A stretch of 64,000 nucleotides of DNA from Thermotomaculum hydrothermale. GTDB lineage: Bacteria > Acidobacteriota > Holophagae > Thermotomaculales > Thermotomaculaceae. Position 1 is the first letter of the stretch. Each line of letters begins with the position of its first letter. The translations under genes and the position numbers were made by a program. Location: positions 1,932,501 through 1,996,500 of the forward strand of contig NZ_AP017470.1 of assembly GCF_016592575.1 (NCBI RefSeq). Reading direction: 5' to 3'. Shown here piece by piece: positions 8,134 to 17,043 of the stretch. The notes under the pieces were generated by a model that saw only the letters and a list, made by a program, of their open reading frames with translations, had not been told where the DNA came from and did not search any database.

Positions 8134-9759
8134 TTAAAGTATTTTTTTTATATTGTTAGCCTTTTCAAGCAATACAATTGAATTTTTCAAATTAGCAATC
8201 CTCTTATGCTGTAACTCTTCAAGCATAAAGCCAAACTCTTTTACTGATTTATCATTATTAAATTCATTAATTACCAAATTTGCCTCATCAAGTTGTTTTG
8301 AAAAATCCTCAAGGCTTTTGAAAAGTTCAGTAATATAATTGGTAATAGTTGGAAGTGTGCTATTTATATAATCCAACAAAGTAGATGTTGCAATAACCAG
8401 GCTGTCAAAAGACTCTTTGTCCTTCTCAGCCTTATCAAGCTTTGCAAGATAATCTTTAAAAACAATCAAAACCTGTTTTACTGCACTGCTGTGATTTATT
8501 ATACCTTCTTTTATACTGTTAAGCAGAGTAACATTTTCTTCAATTGGCTCTATAATTTTTGAATAGCTTAGTTGCGTCATATTGGTATGGTGGGAAAGAT
8601 GGTCTAAATCAGTGGCAATTCTGGACAGTTCAACCCTGCTTTCTGTTTTCACTTTTTCAAAATCAACAAGCAGTTTAGAGGTTTCATTGTTTTTATCCAT
8701 TAATTCAGAAAAATAATTGTTTATTTGAGAATATTTTCGTTCAATATCTTCAACCAGTTTCTTTAATTCCTTTGCAACTGTTCCAAATTTTTTATCCCCT
8801 TGAGAAGATTCTGAAGCATAAATCAACGCGTTAAGAGACATTAAAGAAGTTTTTTTGTTTAGATTTGATACCTCTAAAAGCAAAGTTTTCAACTGATAAA
8901 AAATGTCATTTACAGTTCTGTTTACTCCAACAATCTCGTCAAATAAATCTTTTTCAATATCAAAGTTGTCCCTTATTTTCTCCACCCTCTCAATCAGAAT
9001 ATTTTTATGCTTATCAATTTTTTTTATTTCTTCCATCAGTTTACCTGAATGAGAGGTTAAGTTATTTAAAAACAAAATTATCTTATCTATATTTAGCACA
9101 AGGTTTTCACTAAATGACAAAAACCCTTTAATAACCATATTTGCATTTTTTATATCCTCTGAAGTTCTAACAATATAATCATTTACAATATCTTTTACTT
9201 TTTCAACAAGGTCAATAAGCTGCTCTTTAAATCTGCTGATTTCAACTGTTAGCTCAACAAAGGACTTCAGTTTATCTTCTACTTTAATATCAAATTCATC
9301 TTTTGAAATAGAAGAAATATAGTTAACCATCTCCCTGAATTTTTTGTTAAAATCACCGTAATCTTCAAGCAATTCATTAAATGAATAAATAACATCATTT
9401 ATCCTTGTTTTTACAAGGCTATTTGTCTCAACAAAATCATTTATAATCTGCTTTATCTCCTGAGATTTTATTAAAATCTCATTATGTAACTCTTCAAATA
9501 TAGAATCCTTCACAGGGGATGGCTCTCCCTTCGTAACAAGAGAATTGAGAGAATTTAATTGCTCTTTGATAAAATTTATTATTTTTGAAAAATACCATCT
9601 CAAAAATAGTGCAAAAACAGCAGAAATTAAAAGAAAAAACACAACAATATAAACAAAGGATTTTTCTTTTAAATAATAGTAAAGAACAAGACCAAAAGTT
9701 ATGGTAATAAGAACATATATAAAAAATACATTCAAAAGTTTTTGTTTAAAATTCCTCAT
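8134..9759 (-). CDS. Methyl-accepting-chemotaxis-like membrane coiled-coil protein
   Basis: A 541-residue inner-membrane protein with two adjacent N-terminal membrane helices (about 10-30 and 33-55) and a very short loop between them, then almost continuous coiled coil. Residues about 300-345 resemble the MCP signalling hairpin: TSLMSLNALIYASESSQG followed by KKFGTVAKELKKLVEDIE corresponds to the canonical T-NLLALNAAIEAARAGE...FAVVADEVRKLA. The match is degenerate, and no periplasmic sensor domain or HAMP is obvious. No che genes occur nearby. It may be a cytoplasm-facing signalling or scaffolding relative of MCPs rather than a true receptor. AAGGT precedes the ATG. The gene leads a short operon with ssb. 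Confidence 0.6.
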   Translation of the reverse strand: MRNFKQKLLNVFFIYVLITITFGLVLYYYLKEKSFVYIVVFFLLISAVFALFLRWYFSKIINFIKEQLNSLNSLVTKGEPSPVKDSIFEELHNEILIKSQEIKQIINDFVETNSLVKTRINDVIYSFNELLEDYGDFNKKFREMVNYISSISKDEFDIKVEDKLKSFVELTVEISRFKEQLIDLVEKVKDIVNDYIVRTSEDIKNANMVIKGFLSFSENLVLNIDKIILFLNNLTSHSGKLMEEIKKIDKHKNILIERVEKIRDNFDIEKDLFDEIVGVNRTVNDIFYQLKTLLLEVSNLNKKTSLMSLNALIYASESSQGDKKFGTVAKELKKLVEDIERKYSQINNYFSELMDKNNETSKLLVDFEKVKTESRVELSRIATDLDHLSHHTNMTQLSYSKIIEPIEENVTLLNSIKEGIINHSSAVKQVLIVFKDYLAKLDKAEKDKESFDSLVIATSTLLDYINSTLPTITNYITELFKSLEDFSKQLDEANLVINEFNNDKSVKEFGFMLEELQHKRIANLKNSIVLLEKANNIKKIL

Positions 9760-9836
9760 AAATTACCTTTTTGGCAAATTTTCGCAGTTTCTATTTTATT
9801 ATACACTAAATTTTCAAGCAAACAGACAATAAAAAA

Positions 9837-9854
9837 GGGGGCTTAATAGCCCCC
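9837..9854 (-). terminator. Terminator of the ntrC-pyrE-clc-alr-truA operon
   Basis: GGGGGC-TTAATA-GCCCCC hairpin; on the minus strand it is followed by six T residues. It lies 24 bases after the stop of the LysM-like lipoprotein gene, the last gene of the operon. Confidence 0.8.
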
Positions 9855-9877
9855 GATTAAAATCAAATGCCTGGATT

Positions 9878-11023
9878 TTATCTAACTGCGATTAACACCT
9901 TGCTCATTCTAAATTTGTCAGGATTAATCAAGAAGATTGTAGCACTTTTTTTGTCAGGGGAAATTTTAATCTGATAATCCTTATCCTTAATAAAATGGGA
10001 AGGCATTATGTAAATTCCACTAATTTTTACAAGTCCTGCATCTTCTGCATTAACAGTAATTGAATCAACCTCTCTTAAGTCTGCAGATTTATCAAACTTT
10101 ACAGCGTTGAATTTTTTCAGTTTTGGTTTTCCAAAGAGAAACCTTCCGACAATTCCCTTTTTCTTCAAGGCTTTGTAATTATCAACATGGTAAAAAACCG
10201 AGTTAAGCATTTTCTCTTTTTTCAGGTTTTCCTGAGAAAGTGCTTTATTTTTTGAGGTTAGCTTAGAAATTTGATTCTGCATATCAGCTTTTAACTGCTC
10301 TAATTCTCTTAACTGGGCAAGCAGTTCAGCTTTTCTTGCTTCAAGGTCTTTTACCTCTGCTGAGAGTTTTTCAGCCTCCTGTCTTGCCTTATCCCTTTCA
10401 TTGATTAACTTTGTTTTATAGTACCTTTTTATCTGATTGGGGCTCATATCGGCAGTGCCCTGGATAACAAAAGTTCCGAAAACACCATTGTCATAAAATA
10501 GATAAACTTCAAAGCCAGGAAGGAGATATTCAAGCAAATTAACCCTTTCAACAAGCTTTTGAGCCTCTTCAGGGGTTAACCCTTTTTGCTCTGTTAAAAA
10601 TTTCATACAAATATCGTAATGATTATCACCAGGCTGGACTACATAAGGCTTCGGCAATTTGTCTTTCAATTCCTGAATCTCTTTTCTCAACTGCTTAATT
10701 TCTTCATCTTTGTTAAGAATTTCCTGTATTATTGCAGAGTATGATGAATCCTTTTCCTGAGCAAGCCTTTTCTTTAAATAAGCCCTCTGCTCTGGTGTTA
10801 AAGCAAGCATTCTCATCTGCTCAGGGGTAAGTTTTTTATCTCCCTTTAACCCATACTCTGAAAGAAGTTGCCTGTAAGCCTCTTCTTTTTGTTTTAATTC
10901 ATCATTTAACTTGTCAATCTTCATTGCCATTTGTTCCATCTTTTTAACCTGCTGTTTCTCAAACCATGAGCATGAGCTTGTTAGCAAGGTTAAAATTAAA
11001 ACAAAAGAAAAAAGTTTTTTCAT
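9878..11023 (-). CDS. Coiled-coil lipoprotein with LysM-like segment
   Basis: Envelope lipoprotein of 381 residues, function unknown. The signal peptide MKKLFSFVLILTLLTSSC ends in a lipobox with Cys18. Residues 25-55, 95-125 and 215-275 are charged coiled coil. Between them, around 128-180, PYVVQPGDNHYDICMKFL resembles the start of a LysM peptidoglycan-binding motif (VxPGD..YDIC). The C-terminal 80 residues look like a small beta domain. The distribution of features (anchor, coiled coil, peptidoglycan-type motif) suggests a cell-envelope scaffold. It is the last gene of the operon, 16 bases after truA. A LysM call is tentative, because the second half of the motif is not convincing. Confidence 0.5.
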   Translation of the reverse strand: MKKLFSFVLILTLLTSSCSWFEKQQVKKMEQMAMKIDKLNDELKQKEEAYRQLLSEYGLKGDKKLTPEQMRMLALTPEQRAYLKKRLAQEKDSSYSAIIQEILNKDEEIKQLRKEIQELKDKLPKPYVVQPGDNHYDICMKFLTEQKGLTPEEAQKLVERVNLLEYLLPGFEVYLFYDNGVFGTFVIQGTADMSPNQIKRYYKTKLINERDKARQEAEKLSAEVKDLEARKAELLAQLRELEQLKADMQNQISKLTSKNKALSQENLKKEKMLNSVFYHVDNYKALKKKGIVGRFLFGKPKLKKFNAVKFDKSADLREVDSITVNAEDAGLVKISGIYIMPSHFIKDKDYQIKISPDKKSATIFLINPDKFRMSKVLIAVR

Positions 11024-11039
11024 TTTTCCTCCCTGTATT

Positions 11040-11777
11040 TTAATAATAAACCTTTTCTAAAAATAACCCCTTTGCATCAAGAGTAGGCCCGGCAAATTTT
11101 CTGTCTTTTTTCTCAAAAATTTCTGGCAGGGAATCAATACTAATCTTCCCTTTCCCTATCCACAGCAAAGTACCGGCAATATTTCTAACCATATGATGCA
11201 AAAAACTATCGCCTGTTATTATATATTCTAAAAAGCCATTGTTCAACAAATTAAATTTTGAAACTTTGATTTTTTTAACAGGATTTTTTGCAGTACACAT
11301 TGAATCCCTGAAAGAAGAGAAATCCTTTTCTCCTTTAAAAAACTCAGCTGCTTCAATCATTTTTTCAATATCAACCTTGCCTCTAATCTGGTAACAGTAA
11401 AACCTTTCAAATGGGGGAACAACATCACCTATAAAAAAGCGGTATTTATAAGTTTTCCCTTTTGCATTAAATCTGGGATGAAATGAAGTATCAACCTCTT
11501 CAACCTTAATTACCCTTATATCCTCAGGTAAAATAGAATTCAAGCCTTTTTTAATCACATACAAGGAATGAGATTTTTTTGTCTTAAAAGCGGCAACCTG
11601 GCCAAATGCATGCACTCCTGCATCTGTTCTCGATGCACCAATAAGTTTTACCTCATGGTCAACAAGGGTTTCAACTGCCTGCTTTACTACTCCCTGCACT
11701 GTTTTCACATCTGGTTGAATTTGCCAGCCAGAATAATTTGTCCCGTCGTATTGAAGGATTAATTTTATATTCCTCAT
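11040..11777 (-). CDS. truA: tRNA pseudouridine(38-40) synthase TruA
   Basis: Converts uridines 38-40 of the tRNA anticodon arm to pseudouridine. The catalytic motif GASRTDAGVHAFGQ contains the conserved Asp (about residue 52); the N-terminal LILQYDGTNYSGWQ and late DSFLHHMVRNIAGTL blocks are typical of the family. At 245 residues it is full length. It starts two bases after the alr stop, within the same operon. Confidence 0.95.
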   Translation of the reverse strand: MRNIKLILQYDGTNYSGWQIQPDVKTVQGVVKQAVETLVDHEVKLIGASRTDAGVHAFGQVAAFKTKKSHSLYVIKKGLNSILPEDIRVIKVEEVDTSFHPRFNAKGKTYKYRFFIGDVVPPFERFYCYQIRGKVDIEKMIEAAEFFKGEKDFSSFRDSMCTAKNPVKKIKVSKFNLLNNGFLEYIITGDSFLHHMVRNIAGTLLWIGKGKISIDSLPEIFEKKDRKFAGPTLDAKGLFLEKVYY

Positions 11778-11779
11778 TT

Positions 11780-12913
11780 TTAATCAATTATCTTTTTTTG
11801 AATATACGGGTTTAGTCTTGCTATTACCTCGTAATTAATTGTCCCTGTAAGAGAGGCAAGAGTATCGGCAGTTATCTCTTCTTCTCCACTTTTCCCTATT
11901 AAAACAACATCGTCATCAACACTTACCCTTTCAACATGAGTTACATCCACCATAAAAAGGTTCATGCAAACCCTTCCAACAACAGGGCATCTTTTACCTT
12001 CCACAAGAACAAAACCGTTGTTTGAAAGCCCTCTGTCGTAACCGTCTGAATAACCAACAGGCAACACAGCAATTACCATATCCCTGTTTGCCCTGTATGT
12101 TAAGCCATAACCTATGTACTCTCCAGCCTTTACCTTTTTTATTTGTAGTGGCTTTGTAATCCACGATAGGGCTGGCTTTAACCCATTTTTTCTATTGTAG
12201 CCTTTTGAGTTTAAGGAAACAATTGTCTCTCTACTGGGATAGTAACCGTAAAACGAAATACCAGGCCTTACAATCTCAGTCCTTGTCTCTTCAAAAAGCA
12301 TCAGTGCCGCAGAACAGGCATTGTGCTTATAGACACCTTTTTGGTTAAATTCTCCAATCACTCTGTTAAAAATCTCCATCTGTTTTTTTGCAAAACTATG
12401 GTCTGTTGTATCCTCTATGTTGGCAAAATGGGTTGAAAACCCAGAAAAATTTAATAAATTACTCTTTTCAATCCTCTCTGCAAGACTTAAAGCATCCTTT
12501 TCGTCAAGCCCAAGCCTGTGTGTTCCTGTTTCAACTTTTACAAAAAGTGAGATTTTTTTGTTTACTTTTCCAGCAATTTTCTCAAGTAAATCAACAGTTT
12601 GTTCAGAATAAACTGTAAAGTAAAGTTCTTTTGTTTTCAAAATCTCTATTAATTCTTTTTCACTTTTGTTTATATGCCCTAAAATCAAAATTGGATTATT
12701 TGTGTTTATTTCAAGCGCTTCATCAGTAGAATGAACACAGTAACCGTCAACATAGTCATCAACAATTGAAACAACCTCTTTCAAACCATGCCCATAAGCA
12801 TTTGACTTTACAACAGGGAAAAATTTAGAATTAGGCGCGAACGACTTTAAAAACCTTATATTATTTAAAAAAGCCTTTTTGCTTAGATAAATAGTTGACG
12901 AAGTTAACTTCAA
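11780..12913 (-). CDS. alr: Alanine racemase
   Basis: PLP-dependent enzyme that makes D-alanine for peptidoglycan. The PLP lysine lies in FFPVVKSNAYGHGL (about Lys37) and the second catalytic base, Tyr, is in the EYIGYGLTYRA region. Further family motifs are KVETGTHRLGL and LPVGYSDGYDRGLSN. At 377 residues it is full length. It sits one base from the ClC gene on one side and two from truA on the other, so all are co-transcribed. Its presence confirms a peptidoglycan wall. Confidence 0.95.
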   Translation of the reverse strand: MKLTSSTIYLSKKAFLNNIRFLKSFAPNSKFFPVVKSNAYGHGLKEVVSIVDDYVDGYCVHSTDEALEINTNNPILILGHINKSEKELIEILKTKELYFTVYSEQTVDLLEKIAGKVNKKISLFVKVETGTHRLGLDEKDALSLAERIEKSNLLNFSGFSTHFANIEDTTDHSFAKKQMEIFNRVIGEFNQKGVYKHNACSAALMLFEETRTEIVRPGISFYGYYPSRETIVSLNSKGYNRKNGLKPALSWITKPLQIKKVKAGEYIGYGLTYRANRDMVIAVLPVGYSDGYDRGLSNNGFVLVEGKRCPVVGRVCMNLFMVDVTHVERVSVDDDVVLIGKSGEEEITADTLASLTGTINYEVIARLNPYIQKKIID

Positions 12914-12914
12914 A

Positions 12915-14915
12915 TTACACCCCTTCTTTTTGCCTTAGTTTTCTGATATCTTCGTATTTACCAACAACAACAAAATTGTCCCCCTCATGAAGCACAGTTT
13001 CTGCATTGGGGATAAATGTATTTTTGCCTCTCTTAATTATCAAAACCTCAAGATTATAGTTATTCCTTATTGCAAGGTCTTTTAAACTCCTGTTTACAAA
13101 AGAATCAGGGACTTTTAACTCCATCAATCTCATCCCTTCCCCTAAATTCAATCCCTTTGTTACATCTTTATACTTTTTTCTTGTAATAACAGCCAAAGCC
13201 AATTCCCTCTTCTTAATCTCAAAATTGTAGAGGTTGATTATGTCATGGACAAAAACAATACCCCTGTACTCCATAGATTCACTATCCTTAACAACAGGGA
13301 TTTCTTCAATTGAATGCCTTCCTTCAATATCCATAGCATCCTGGAGATTGGAATCTTCTGTAAGATACACAGGGTCTTCTGCTATATCCTCTGCTATAAC
13401 AAGTTCTGCTAAAGCCTCTTTTTCGTAAAAAACAGATTTAATATTATTTAAAGTTAGAATTCCAACCAATTTATTTGATGGGCTTAAAACGGGGAAAACA
13501 CTTTGATTTGTGGAAAGAACAGTGTCAATAATATACTTTAAATTGTGGTTAATGTAAAAGAAAACACCTTCCTTTATAACAGAGTCTATTTTTACCTGCT
13601 TCAAGATTGACTCTTCCCTACCTTCTACAAGCTCAATTCCTTTAAGTTTAAGTTTTAATGTATAAATTGATTCCTTCTTTATTGCAGTTGCTATTAAGGT
13701 TGAAATAATACAGGTAAACATTAAAGGTGCAATAACCATATAATTCTGGGTAAGTTCAAAAATAATTATTATAGCCGTAATTGGTGCCTGGGTGGTGGCA
13801 GCAACAACAGCCCCCATTCCAACAAGGGCATAAGCACCAGCAGATGCTGCCTGTGGGAAAAGACTGTGAGTTATAACCCCTACTGCACCACCTGTTGCTG
13901 CTCCCAAAAAAAGTGAAGGGGCAAAAACACCACCTGATCCACCGGAGCCTAAGGTTATTGAGGTGGCTATAATTTTCATTGGAATCATAAGCAACAAAAT
14001 GTACAAAGGCCATTGATTGTGCAGAGCACCGTTTATTGATTCATAACCTACCCCGTAAATATAGGGAAAGTAAACCCCTATAAGTCCCACAATAAAACCG
14101 CCTATCATTGGCTGGACATACTCAGGGATAGGTGATTTTTCAAACCAATCTTCCAAATAATACAATGTAACAATAAAAGAAACTGCTATCAATCCTGCAA
14201 CAATACCTAAAAAAGTATAGGGCAACAATTCAAAAGGTGTATTTAAAGAGTAAGGAGGAACCACAAAAGCTACAAGGTTACCTTCAAAATGCCTTGCGAC
14301 AATTGTTGAAATAACAGAGGATATAATAATAGGGCTTAAAGCCGCAACACCAAAGTCTCCCAATATTATTTCAACGGAAAACAATGCCCCTGCAATAGGA
14401 GCGTTAAAGGCAGCGGCAATGCCCCCTGCTGCACCACAGGCAACAAGCGTTTGAATATCCCTTCTATCAAGATTAAAGTATTGGCCAACAGTTGAACCTA
14501 AAGATGCACCAATTTGAACAATAGGGCCTTCCCTTCCTACCGAGCCGCCAGAACCTATTGAAATTGCCGAAGCAATTGCCTTTACAAATGCAACCCTTGG
14601 CCTTATCTTGCCATCCTTCATTAACATTGCAAGCATAACCTCAGGCACACCGTGCCCCTTTGCCTCTTTCGCAAAAAAGTAAATAATTGGGCCTACAATC
14701 AAACCGCCAATAGCAGGGGCAAGGATTTTTCTATATGTTGGGATTGTATGCAAAACCTCAAGGAAGTTTTCGTATCCACTAAAAGAAAGTGTTGTTATAA
14801 ACCTGATTAATTGCCTTACACCAACTGCTCCTAACCCTGCACAGACTCCAACAATTACCGATAAAATTATGAGAAGTATTTGCTTGTTGGAAAATCTTGC
14901 GATTATCCCTTTCAT
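12915..14915 (-). CDS. ClC-family chloride channel/transporter with CBS and RCK-C domains
   Basis: Integral membrane anion channel or exchanger of 666 residues. The ClC core (about 1-420) contains the selectivity motifs GHGVPEV, GSGGSVGREGPIVQ (with the gating Glu of GREGP) and GSGGSGGVFAPSLFLGA. Two CBS domains follow (about 440-560), then a C-terminal TrkA-C/RCK-C-like domain (about 575-660: VPDSFVNRSLKDLAIRNNY, EGDNFVVVGKYEDI). The position of the proton-transfer glutamate of E. coli ClC (FIIEEM) reads FSVEII, where the second Glu is Ile, a feature of channel-type members. The CBS and RCK-C parts suggest control by nucleotides or another ligand. Its stop overlaps the pyrE side by one base (TAATG arrangement). 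Whether it is a channel or exchanger is inference. Confidence 0.85.
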   Translation of the reverse strand: MKGIIARFSNKQILLIILSVIVGVCAGLGAVGVRQLIRFITTLSFSGYENFLEVLHTIPTYRKILAPAIGGLIVGPIIYFFAKEAKGHGVPEVMLAMLMKDGKIRPRVAFVKAIASAISIGSGGSVGREGPIVQIGASLGSTVGQYFNLDRRDIQTLVACGAAGGIAAAFNAPIAGALFSVEIILGDFGVAALSPIIISSVISTIVARHFEGNLVAFVVPPYSLNTPFELLPYTFLGIVAGLIAVSFIVTLYYLEDWFEKSPIPEYVQPMIGGFIVGLIGVYFPYIYGVGYESINGALHNQWPLYILLLMIPMKIIATSITLGSGGSGGVFAPSLFLGAATGGAVGVITHSLFPQAASAGAYALVGMGAVVAATTQAPITAIIIIFELTQNYMVIAPLMFTCIISTLIATAIKKESIYTLKLKLKGIELVEGREESILKQVKIDSVIKEGVFFYINHNLKYIIDTVLSTNQSVFPVLSPSNKLVGILTLNNIKSVFYEKEALAELVIAEDIAEDPVYLTEDSNLQDAMDIEGRHSIEEIPVVKDSESMEYRGIVFVHDIINLYNFEIKKRELALAVITRKKYKDVTKGLNLGEGMRLMELKVPDSFVNRSLKDLAIRNNYNLEVLIIKRGKNTFIPNAETVLHEGDNFVVVGKYEDIRKLRQKEGV

Positions 14916-15559
14916 TACTCTCCTTTAAAGTAAGTTGAATACCAGTTTTCAGGGTCTTTTCTAAACTCGTTTATAATATCTGCATCTCTTTGAGAGAGAT
15001 AGTTTTTTTCAACAGCGTGTTGTAACAGAGATTCTATATTTTCAAGGGATTGATAACTTAACCCCACAGACTTAAAGTTATCATCAGCCTTTTTAAACTG
15101 ATAACTGAATATTGAAAAAACACCAACAACCTCTGCACCCTCTTCCCTGAGGTTTTTGACAACCTGCACAGAGGATTTCCCTGTTGAAATTAAGTCTTCA
15201 ATTACAATAACCCTTGAACCCTTTTCAAGCCTTCCTTCAACTGATTTGCCCTTTCCATGTTCCTTCTTTTGAGCCCTCACATAAACCATAGGAAGGGAGA
15301 GTTTTTCTGAAATCCATGCAGCAAAAGGGATAGCTGATGTTGCAGTCCCTGCAATTACATTAAACTCAAGGCCTGAATTGGTAATCTTTTCAATAAATGC
15401 ATCAACAACCTTCCTTCTTTCATCAACATAGGAAATAAAAAGCCTATTATCACAATAAATTGGAGACTTGATTCCCGAAACCCAGGTAAAAGGCGGGTCT
15501 AAAGATAGAGAAACAGCCTTAATCTTCAACAAACTTTCTGCAATACTAACCTTTCCCAT
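14915..15559 (-). CDS. pyrE: Orotate phosphoribosyltransferase
   Basis: Joins orotate to PRPP, giving OMP in pyrimidine synthesis. Visible motifs are the N-terminal PPFTWVSGIKSPIYCDNR hood, VIAGTATSAIPFAAWI, the Lys-rich loop VRAQKKEHGKGKSVEG, and the PRPP-binding VIVIEDLISTGKSS. The 214-residue length is normal. It overlaps the end of the NtrC-like gene by 14 bases, an unusual pairing that implies translational coupling. No other pyr genes are in the window. Confidence 0.93.
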   Translation of the reverse strand: MGKVSIAESLLKIKAVSLSLDPPFTWVSGIKSPIYCDNRLFISYVDERRKVVDAFIEKITNSGLEFNVIAGTATSAIPFAAWISEKLSLPMVYVRAQKKEHGKGKSVEGRLEKGSRVIVIEDLISTGKSSVQVVKNLREEGAEVVGVFSIFSYQFKKADDNFKSVGLSYQSLENIESLLQHAVEKNYLSQRDADIINEFRKDPENWYSTYFKGE

Positions 15560-16952
15560 AGTAATCTTCTAACTCCTTTACATTTATTTTATACTGCTCA
15601 ATCTTTTTATACATATTGCTTCTCGGCACCCCAATAACCTCTGCTGTTTTTGATATGTTAAAGTTGTTTTCTTTCAACTTTTCAATTATAAAATATTTTT
15701 CTGCCATTTCCCTTACCTCTTTTAATGTTTTTGCTTTTAAAAGGTTGGGCTGTTTTAACTCGGGAACCTTTTTAGCCTCTGATAGAGGAAGATTGTCTAA
15801 ACTAATTGAACCCGTTAAAACCTTTTCAACATCATCCTTGTTTATAACAGGCTTCTGACAGAGAATTACAATTTTTTCTATCTTATTTTTCAACTCTCTT
15901 ATATTGCCCCTGTATTCAAAACTCTTTAAATATTCAAGTGCATCCTTTTCAAACACAACATTGTCAAGCCTATTTTCTTTCGCCACAATACCTGCAAAAT
16001 GCTCAGCAAGGAGAGGAATATCGTCCTTTCTCTCCCTTAAAGGGGGCATCTCAATTTCTATAACATTAATTCTATAAAACAAGTCTTCCCTGAAATTCCC
16101 TTTCTCTATTTCTTTTTTCAAATCCTTGTTTGTTGCCGATATTACCCTTACATTTACAGGAACAGGATTGTTTGAGCCTATAGCATAAATTATTTTCTCC
16201 TGCAAAGCCCTTAAAACCTTTGCCTGGGTTTTGAAACTCATATCTCCAATTTCATCTAAAAATAGAGTTCCATTGTGTGCGGCAACAAACTTACCCTCTT
16301 TATCATCAATTGCACCTGTAAAAGAGCCCTTTACATGCCCGAATAATTCACTTTCAATTAACTCTTCAGGGATTGCGGCACAGTTAACCTCAACAAAATT
16401 TCCCTTCCTTCCGCTTTTCTCGTGGATATACCTTGCAATCATCTCCTTACCTGTTCCTGTCTCTCCAGTGATTAAAACAGGTGCACTTGTTTTTGCAACC
16501 CTCTCTGCAATAGCAAGCACTTTCCTAAAAGCCTCGCTTTCTCCTATTAGGAAAAAGTTATTATTATTTTCAAGATTATCAGTTTTTTTAATGGATTGTA
16601 TTGCATTTTTTACTGCAATCAGTATCTGCTCAGCACCAAGAGGCTTTTCAAGAAAATCAAAAGCGCCTTTTTGTACAGCTTCAACTGCTGTCTTTATATC
16701 CCCATGGCCTGAAATAATAATTACAGGGTTTGTAAAATCATTTTCTATAAGTTTTTCTAAAACCTCTAACCCATCCATAACAGGCATCTTTATATCAAGG
16801 AGAACAACATCTGGATTGTCGTTTAACGCTATCTTTAATCCGTCATAACCGCGGGTGGCCTTTAAAACAGAATATCCTTCAAGCGCCAGGATATTTGCTA
16901 TAGACTCAACAATGTCTTTTTCATCGTCAATAATTAAAACTCTTTCAGCCAT
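15546..16952 (-). CDS. NtrC-family sigma-54 response regulator
   Basis: Activates sigma-54 promoters on phosphorylation. Residues 1-120 form a receiver with phosphoacceptor Asp53 in DVVLLDIKMP, acidic pair DDE near 9-11, and Lys in FLEKPLG. The AAA+ domain (about 135-380) has Walker A GETGTGKE, the sigma-54 contact loop GSFTGA (the common GAFTGA has Ala at the second position; Ser is a known variant) and Walker B LFLDEIG. A Fis-type helix-turn-helix ends the protein (FNISKTAEVIGVPRSNMYKK). No partner histidine kinase is adjacent, so it is an orphan here. Its upstream region has a near-consensus TATAAT six bases before the ATG and a perfect 17-bp palindrome. It heads the operon that runs to 9878. 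Confidence 0.92.
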   Translation of the reverse strand: MAERVLIIDDEKDIVESIANILALEGYSVLKATRGYDGLKIALNDNPDVVLLDIKMPVMDGLEVLEKLIENDFTNPVIIISGHGDIKTAVEAVQKGAFDFLEKPLGAEQILIAVKNAIQSIKKTDNLENNNNFFLIGESEAFRKVLAIAERVAKTSAPVLITGETGTGKEMIARYIHEKSGRKGNFVEVNCAAIPEELIESELFGHVKGSFTGAIDDKEGKFVAAHNGTLFLDEIGDMSFKTQAKVLRALQEKIIYAIGSNNPVPVNVRVISATNKDLKKEIEKGNFREDLFYRINVIEIEMPPLRERKDDIPLLAEHFAGIVAKENRLDNVVFEKDALEYLKSFEYRGNIRELKNKIEKIVILCQKPVINKDDVEKVLTGSISLDNLPLSEAKKVPELKQPNLLKAKTLKEVREMAEKYFIIEKLKENNFNISKTAEVIGVPRSNMYKKIEQYKINVKELEDYYGKG

Positions 16953-16958
16953 GCCTCA

Positions 16959-16992
16959 ATTATAACAGTAAAAAATTTAGTTTAAAACTAAA
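16959..16992 (-). promoter_or_regulatory. Promoter and palindromic operator candidate of the NtrC-like gene
   Basis: On the minus strand TATAAT (16964-16959) ends six bases before the ATG, preceded by TG at the extended position. Upstream, 16976-16992 is a perfect palindrome with eight-base arms TTTAGTTT/AAACTAAA around one central base; it covers the -35 position. The site suits a dimeric regulator, perhaps autoregulation. It is separate from the ferritin terminator at 17005-17021. Confidence 0.5.
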
Positions 16993-17004
16993 GACAACAA
17001 AAAA

Positions 17005-17021
17005 CCCCGCATAAAGCGGGG
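17005..17021 (-). terminator. Terminator of the ferritin gene
   Basis: CCCCGC-ATAAA-GCGGGG hairpin; the minus strand continues with six T residues. It lies 23 bases after the ferritin stop codon. Confidence 0.85.
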
Positions 17022-17043
17022 TCAACGAAATATCTTTTTTTGT

